DNA of 35,861 nucleotides, from assembly GCA_949287365.1 (NCBI GenBank), contig CASEGC010000138.1:1-35861 (forward strand). Direction: 5' to 3'. The number at the start of each line of letters is the position of its first letter. The first letter of the stretch is position 1. The translations under genes and the position numbers were made by a program. This document shows, one piece after another, positions 32,281 through 35,861 of this stretch. Below the pieces are notes generated by a model. That model was not told where the DNA came from. It saw only the letters and a program-made list of their open reading frames with translations, and made no database searches. Source of the stretch: an uncultured Parabacteroides sp. Lineage in GTDB: Bacteria; Bacteroidota; Bacteroidia; Bacteroidales; Tannerellaceae.

Positions 32281-33084
32281 TTAGTCAAACTCATACATCT
32301 CGGAGGGCGTCGTACGCTTCAACGCGACCAACGACACGTCCTTCCCCACCCGGATTCCTTCCTGAAACAAACGGATATCCACCGTTTTATATGCCAACTC
32401 CGGATGGTTATTGTCGCGGCTCAAATGGCAAAGCCAAATATTCTTCAAGCCCTCATTGTAATGAGTCGCCAAAAACTCAGCTGCCTCCCGATTGCTCAAA
32501 TGACCGGTCGGACTTGCCACGCGTTCTTTCAAGAACTGAGGATAAGAACCGAAACGAAGCATCTCCTCATCATAATTCGCCTCCAATATCAAGTGATTCG
32601 CCCGGCAAATGTATTTCCCTACCGTATCGGTAATATGCCCGACATCGGTCACGATGACAAACTTATGCTCGCCATACTCGATATAATAACCCACGTTGTC
32701 CGTGCTGTCGTGCGGCACTTCGAACGCCGTGACCCGGAAATCGCGAATGACGAAAGGCTCCTCTTTCTCGATAATCCTACGAGAAGTGTATAATTTATCT
32801 TCCACATAACGGCTTTTCTCTATTCCCCGGTGCACACTGGCAGTCGTGTAGACAGGAATGCCCAGCTTCTCCCCCAAGCAACCAACGGTCTTGATATGGT
32901 CGGCATGATCGTGCGTGATTAACACGGCCACGATTTTGTCCAAATCAACAGAATGCTCTTTCAGCACCTTCCGGATTGTCCGGATACCGATACCCGCGTC
33001 AATCAATACGCCAAACTCCGAAGTCCCCAAATAATAGCAGTTCCCGCTACTTCCACTCGCCAAACTTAAAAATGATAATCTCAT
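32281..33084 (-). CDS. MBL-fold metallo-hydrolase (YycJ/WalJ-like)
   Basis: A 267-residue metallo-beta-lactamase-fold protein. The start MRLSFLSLASGSSGNCYYLG is typical of the YycJ/WalJ group. The metal site is THDHADH at 57-63 (His58, His60, Asp62, His63), followed by EVPHDSTDNVGY and VIVTDVGH, with LCHLSRDNNHPELA near the C-terminus. Group members have been proposed to act as exonucleases linked to replication or cell-wall control; the substrate is not established from sequence. It lies 48 bp after ansA in the same direction and is probably co-transcribed. Confidence 0.92.
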   Translation of the reverse strand: MRLSFLSLASGSSGNCYYLGTSEFGVLIDAGIGIRTIRKVLKEHSVDLDKIVAVLITHDHADHIKTVGCLGEKLGIPVYTTASVHRGIEKSRYVEDKLYTSRRIIEKEEPFVIRDFRVTAFEVPHDSTDNVGYYIEYGEHKFVIVTDVGHITDTVGKYICRANHLILEANYDEEMLRFGSYPQFLKERVASPTGHLSNREAAEFLATHYNEGLKNIWLCHLSRDNNHPELAYKTVDIRLFQEGIRVGKDVSLVALKRTTPSEMYEFD

Positions 33085-33132
33085 ACGCTCTATTTCCTCA
33101 ACACTATTTTTCCCTATTCCAAAAATCCGTCA

Positions 33133-34194
33133 TCAAGGCCGGAAAGTCTCAGGAATCGTCACTTCACCTATCAATGAACAATTCATGTGTTCCTTCACCG
33201 CCTCGGGTGACAATCCATGTCCGAAAAGGAACATCAACTTCGTCACGGCACTCTCCGTCGTACTGTCGAAACCGCTCGTCACGCCCGCTTCCAACAATTT
33301 GTGTCCGGTCTCATAGCGATGCATCTCTACGCTTCCGGCCCGACATTGGGTGACATTCACGATTACGATGCCGCGCTCTACCGCTTCTCTCAACATTTTC
33401 AGGAACCATTCCTCGCACGGGGCGTTTCCGCTCCCGAAAGTCTCCATCACCACGCCTTTCAGCCCCGGAATACTCAAGATGCTCTCCACCACTTGGGGCG
33501 ATATGCCTGGAAACAACTTTAAGATAGCGATATTCCTGTCCAACAAATAATGGGGTTTCAAAGGCTTTCGGGAAGCGGGATGGTAAACTTGCGCCAAATC
33601 GTATTTGATATAAATGCCCGCATGAGCCAAGGCGGGATAGTTATAAGAGCGGAAAGCGTTGAAATTATCCGCATTGATTTTACTTGTCCGGTTGCCTCTC
33701 AACAAATCGTTCTCAAAAAAGATACATACTTCCGGAACCAACGGAAGCCCATTCTCCTTGGCCGCCGCGATCTCAATCGCCGTAATCAGGTTTTCTTTCC
33801 CATCCGTGCGCAACATGCCGATAGGCAGCTGAGAGCCTGTCAAAATCACGGGCTTACTCAAGTTCTCCAACATGAAACTCAAGGCGGACGCCGTGTACGA
33901 CATCGTGTCCGTCCCATGCAACACCACGAAACCATCATACTTTTGGTAATTGTCGGCGATTATCTTTACGATTTTCATCCATGAGTCGGGTCCCATCTCA
34001 GCGGAATCCATCGGCGGGTCGAACTGCATCGTGGCCACCGCGTATCCCAACTTCTTCAACTCCGGCATATTACTCCTCAAATGCTGGAAATTGAACGACT
34101 CCAATACCCCCGTCTCCGGGTTCTCGATCATACCTATCGTTCCTCCCGTATAAATCAAGAGGATAGACGCCTTATTATCTTGCTGTGCCATCAT
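33133..34194 (-). CDS. ansA: Type I (cytoplasmic) L-asparaginase
   Basis: A 353-residue enzyme that hydrolyses asparagine to aspartate and ammonia. The two nucleophile motifs are YTGGTIGM at 15-22 and LHGTDTMSYTASAL at 92-105, with Thr95-Asp96. There is no signal peptide, so this is the cytoplasmic type. The C-terminal allosteric-type domain includes NVTQCRAGSVEMHRYETG. Two adjacent ATG codons (34194 and 34191) are possible starts. It has an exact promoter box at 34211-34218 and is followed by the MBL-fold gene. Confidence 0.95.
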   Translation of the reverse strand: MMAQQDNKASILLIYTGGTIGMIENPETGVLESFNFQHLRSNMPELKKLGYAVATMQFDPPMDSAEMGPDSWMKIVKIIADNYQKYDGFVVLHGTDTMSYTASALSFMLENLSKPVILTGSQLPIGMLRTDGKENLITAIEIAAAKENGLPLVPEVCIFFENDLLRGNRTSKINADNFNAFRSYNYPALAHAGIYIKYDLAQVYHPASRKPLKPHYLLDRNIAILKLFPGISPQVVESILSIPGLKGVVMETFGSGNAPCEEWFLKMLREAVERGIVIVNVTQCRAGSVEMHRYETGHKLLEAGVTSGFDSTTESAVTKLMFLFGHGLSPEAVKEHMNCSLIGEVTIPETFRP

Positions 34195-34210
34195 GTCCTT
34201 TTCAATAACG

Positions 34211-34218
34211 CAAAGTTA
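34211..34218 (-). promoter_or_regulatory. ansA promoter, -7 box TAACTTTG
   Basis: An exact TAnnTTTG match, 16 bp before the start codon, in the 29-bp gap after the TRIC gene. A TTGA sequence 19 bp upstream, inside the TRIC coding end, can serve as the -33 box. Confidence 0.75.
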
Positions 34219-34223
34219 GTAAA

Positions 34224-34835
34224 TTATTCCTCACCCTTCAATACGGGAACACTTATATGATACTTCACGGCGATAACGCGGGCCAAGAATACGCTCGCGG
34301 CCGCCAAAAACTGTGTCATCGCCGGTGACAAGGGAGTGTTCATACAGATATAATAAATCATACCTCCAAAAACACACGCCAAAGCATATATATCTTTCCG
34401 GAAAATCAAAGGTTCCTCATTAATCAATATGTCTCGTAACATTCCGCCGAACGAGCCGGTAATCGTTCCCATCACGATCGCCACCCACATAGGAAAACCA
34501 AACTCCAAGGTCTTGGCGATGCCCACCGCGACAAACAACCCCAGCCCGATCGCATCGAAGATGAAAAACGTATTATTCAAACGAATGACATACTTACGGA
34601 AAATAATCACGAACAAAAGCGCCAGAGCGGAAACAATCAAGTAAGAGGGCTGTATCATCCAGAATGGTGTCGCGTTCAACAAGATGTCGCGCAGCGTACC
34701 GCCTCCCACGGCGGTCACCACGCCTACGACATAAGCCCCGAACCAATCAAATTGTTTGGCAGAAGCCAAGCGAATTCCACTAATGGCGAAAGCGAAGGTC
34801 CCTGCATAGTCGCAAAAGGTGATAAAATCTATCAT
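34224..34835 (-). CDS. TRIC cation channel family protein (YadS/UPF0126)
   Basis: A 203-residue membrane protein, with the start set at ATG 34835 (MIDFITFCDYAGTFAFAISG) because the longer frame adds a charged leader absent from the family. Two repeated halves each hold three spans and the GGTLRDILLN / GGMLRDILIN signature. Prokaryotic TRIC homologues form trimeric potassium-permeable channels. It is preceded by repeat copy D and a candidate box TATTTTCG at 34849, and followed closely by the ansA promoter. Confidence 0.93.
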   Translation of the reverse strand: MIDFITFCDYAGTFAFAISGIRLASAKQFDWFGAYVVGVVTAVGGGTLRDILLNATPFWMIQPSYLIVSALALLFVIIFRKYVIRLNNTFFIFDAIGLGLFVAVGIAKTLEFGFPMWVAIVMGTITGSFGGMLRDILINEEPLIFRKDIYALACVFGGMIYYICMNTPLSPAMTQFLAAASVFLARVIAVKYHISVPVLKGEE

Positions 34836-34848
34836 TTTGTTTTTTTCG

Positions 34849-34856
34849 CGAAAATA
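34849..34856 (-). promoter_or_regulatory. Candidate TRIC gene promoter (TATTTTCG)
   Basis: One mismatch to TAnnTTTG, 13 bp before the start codon, giving a very short leader. Repeat copy D begins about 35 bp further upstream. Confidence 0.45.
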
Positions 34857-34891
34857 CGGAATAGTTCCCAAATAACCATCAATAACATGAG

Positions 34892-35143
34892 TTCGATATA
34901 GGAGAAAAAGGAAAAGGAAAAAGCAAGGAGAAAAAACATCGAACCCTATAGGAAAAAGTTCGCCACATGCCGGACAATTCTCTATCTTTAGCCTAAAGAT
35001 ACATATCGCAAGCCTAAAGATACATATCTTTAACCTAAAGATATATATCCGCAGCCTAAAGATAGACTTTTTCCCGTGGAGTTCCCGACTTTTTACGTCG
35101 GCTTTCCAAGTTTTCTTCCCGGCTTCCGGACTTTTTTCCCCTA
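34892..35143 (-). repeat. Dispersed 21-bp-phased element, copy D
   Basis: This fills most of the 422-bp gap between the lpxA-like gene and the TRIC gene. The core at about 34981-35066 has three 21-bp units starting TAAAGATACATATC or a close variant. On the minus strand GGAAAGCCGACG and GGGAAAAAGTC precede the core, and GCGAACTTTTTCCTATAGG then GTTTTTTCTCC follow. Copy A shares the outermost sequences, so the element is at least about 220 bp long. Confidence 0.85.
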
Positions 35144-35195
35144 TCCGTTTTTATCTCGGACTCTCGGTCAATAGAAAAATAAAGAGTATAGGAAA

Positions 35196-35227
35196 CAAAA
35201 AACCGGAGGTCCAATCGAACCTCCGGT
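35196..35227 (-). terminator. lpxA terminator
   Basis: A perfect nine-base stem ACCGGAGGT/ACCTCCGGT (35202-35227) with an eight-base loop, followed on the minus strand by TTTTTTG. It lies 30 bp after the stop codon. Confidence 0.95.
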
Positions 35228-35257
35228 ACAACGCTATTCAGTATATCCTGAAAGACT

Positions 35258-35861
35258 CTATTTAATGATTCCCAATTTAGAGTCGGTCACGAAATCGATG
35301 ATATGCTGGATTTCCTCACTCATCGGAACCTGATCCTTAATCATCAACAAGGCATCGAATATACTGGTATTGCCTTGGTAAATGATACGGTAAGCGTGAC
35401 TCATGTGTTTCACGATTTTCTCCGAGTAACCCTCGTGCTCCAATATCCGCGCGTTAATGCCGTAATAAGTAGTCGGTTCCTTCGCAGCCACGATATACGG
35501 GGGAATATCCTTACGGAAACGGCAACCGGTCTGGACCATCGACCAGCAACCCACACGGCAGCCTTGGCTCATCAGGATATTTCCACCGAATATCACGCAA
35601 TCCTCCAACAGGCAATTGCCCGACAACTTACTTCCATACCCCAACACACAATGGTTACCTATCTTCGTATCATGCGAGACATGTACCCCCTCATGAAGGA
35701 AGTTCCCATTACCAATCTCGGTCTTTCCGTCCGCGAACGTCGCACGGTTGATCACGACATTCTCGCGAATCACGTTATTATCGCCAATCACCAGCAACGT
35801 ATCGTCGCCTTTATATTTGAAATCTTGAGGCTCGGCTCCCAGAACCGCATTCTGAAACACC
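35258..35861 (-). CDS. lpxA: LpxA-like UDP-GlcNAc O-acyltransferase, 5' end cut by window edge
   Basis: 201 C-terminal residues of a left-handed beta-helix acyltransferase; roughly the first 55 lie outside the window. Hexapeptide repeats (IGDNNVIRENVVINRATF; IGNGNFLHEGVHVSHDTKIG) are followed by the helical tail ending VTDSKLGIIK. LpxA puts the first acyl chain on UDP-GlcNAc in lipid A synthesis. HVSHDTKIG keeps the catalytic histidine position. However, the motif that reads MHQFCRVG or similar in ordinary LpxA is MSQGCRVG here, and the RRGFS motif is HEGYS. It may therefore be a diverged paralogue. It ends its own transcript at a strong terminator, with no miaA next to it. Confidence 0.85.
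   Translation of the reverse strand, partial: VFQNAVLGAEPQDFKYKGDDTLLVIGDNNVIRENVVINRATFADGKTEIGNGNFLHEGVHVSHDTKIGNHCVLGYGSKLSGNCLLEDCVIFGGNILMSQGCRVGCWSMVQTGCRFRKDIPPYIVAAKEPTTYYGINARILEHEGYSEKIVKHMSHAYRIIYQGNTSIFDALLMIKDQVPMSEEIQHIIDFVTDSKLGIIK

Overview
The window looks like a piece of a Bacteroidales chromosome, most likely Parabacteroides; the genus is inference, the order is well supported. The evidence is a SusC/SusD pair with ECF sigma and FecR regulators, a 286-residue primary sigma factor without region 1.1, promoters with the Bacteroidetes -7 box TAnnTTTG, few Shine-Dalgarno sites, and housekeeping genes of Bacteroidales type. No CRISPR array, prophage, transposase or defence island was seen.

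Layout. (1) 1-9448, minus strand: a glycan-utilisation locus running ECF sigma factor (broken by a one-base frameshift), FecR anti-sigma, SusC with STN domain, SusD lipoprotein, GH29 fucosidase-like enzyme and the start of a DUF5703-type protein cut by the window edge. The susCD part is visibly more AT-rich than its neighbours. (2) 9482-12046, minus: rpoD and an HtrA/Do protease, each with its own terminator. (3) 12593-15761, plus: RNase P RNA with a clear promoter, a YihY/BrkB membrane protein and a MATE transporter. (4) 15806-17893, minus: cbpM-cbpA chaperone pair and riboflavin synthase. (5) 18287-20923, plus: topB and a NUDIX hydrolase. (6) 21010-26698, minus: DUF4827-like lipoprotein with glmM, a 264-bp tandem hairpin array, an NrnA-like phosphoesterase, a minimal ComEC, rpe and a small conserved-looking protein. 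(7) 26765-31761, minus: an ECF sigma factor, a secreted low-complexity protein with an OmpP1/FadL porin, and an Acg-type nitroreductase. (8) 31778-32198, minus: a tRNA operon (Lys, Lys, Ser). (9) 32281-35861, minus: an MBL-fold hydrolase, asparaginase, a TRIC channel and an LpxA-like acyltransferase cut by the right edge.

Two non-coding structures stand out. First, a dispersed element of about 200-250 bp occurs four times (about 2125, 12282, 18034 and 34892). It has a core of 21-bp units built on TAAAGATACATATC, flanked by A-tracts and T-tracts also spaced about 21 bp. All four copies point toward the 5' end of the gene that follows. Second, the gap between the NrnA-like gene and the DUF4827-like gene holds twelve consecutive 22-bp units, each an inverted repeat with a four-base loop. 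Stem sequence changes along the array while pairing is largely kept.

Functionally, the PUL proteins would bind, import and cut fucosylated glycan; the broken sigma factor suggests that its own induction route may be lost. The remaining genes are mostly core functions: transcription, protein quality control, RNA processing, cell-wall precursor and lipid A synthesis. Start codons were moved inward where the longest frame overlaps another feature or begins at TTG (susD, yihY, nitroreductase, small ORF, TRIC, ECF sigma).
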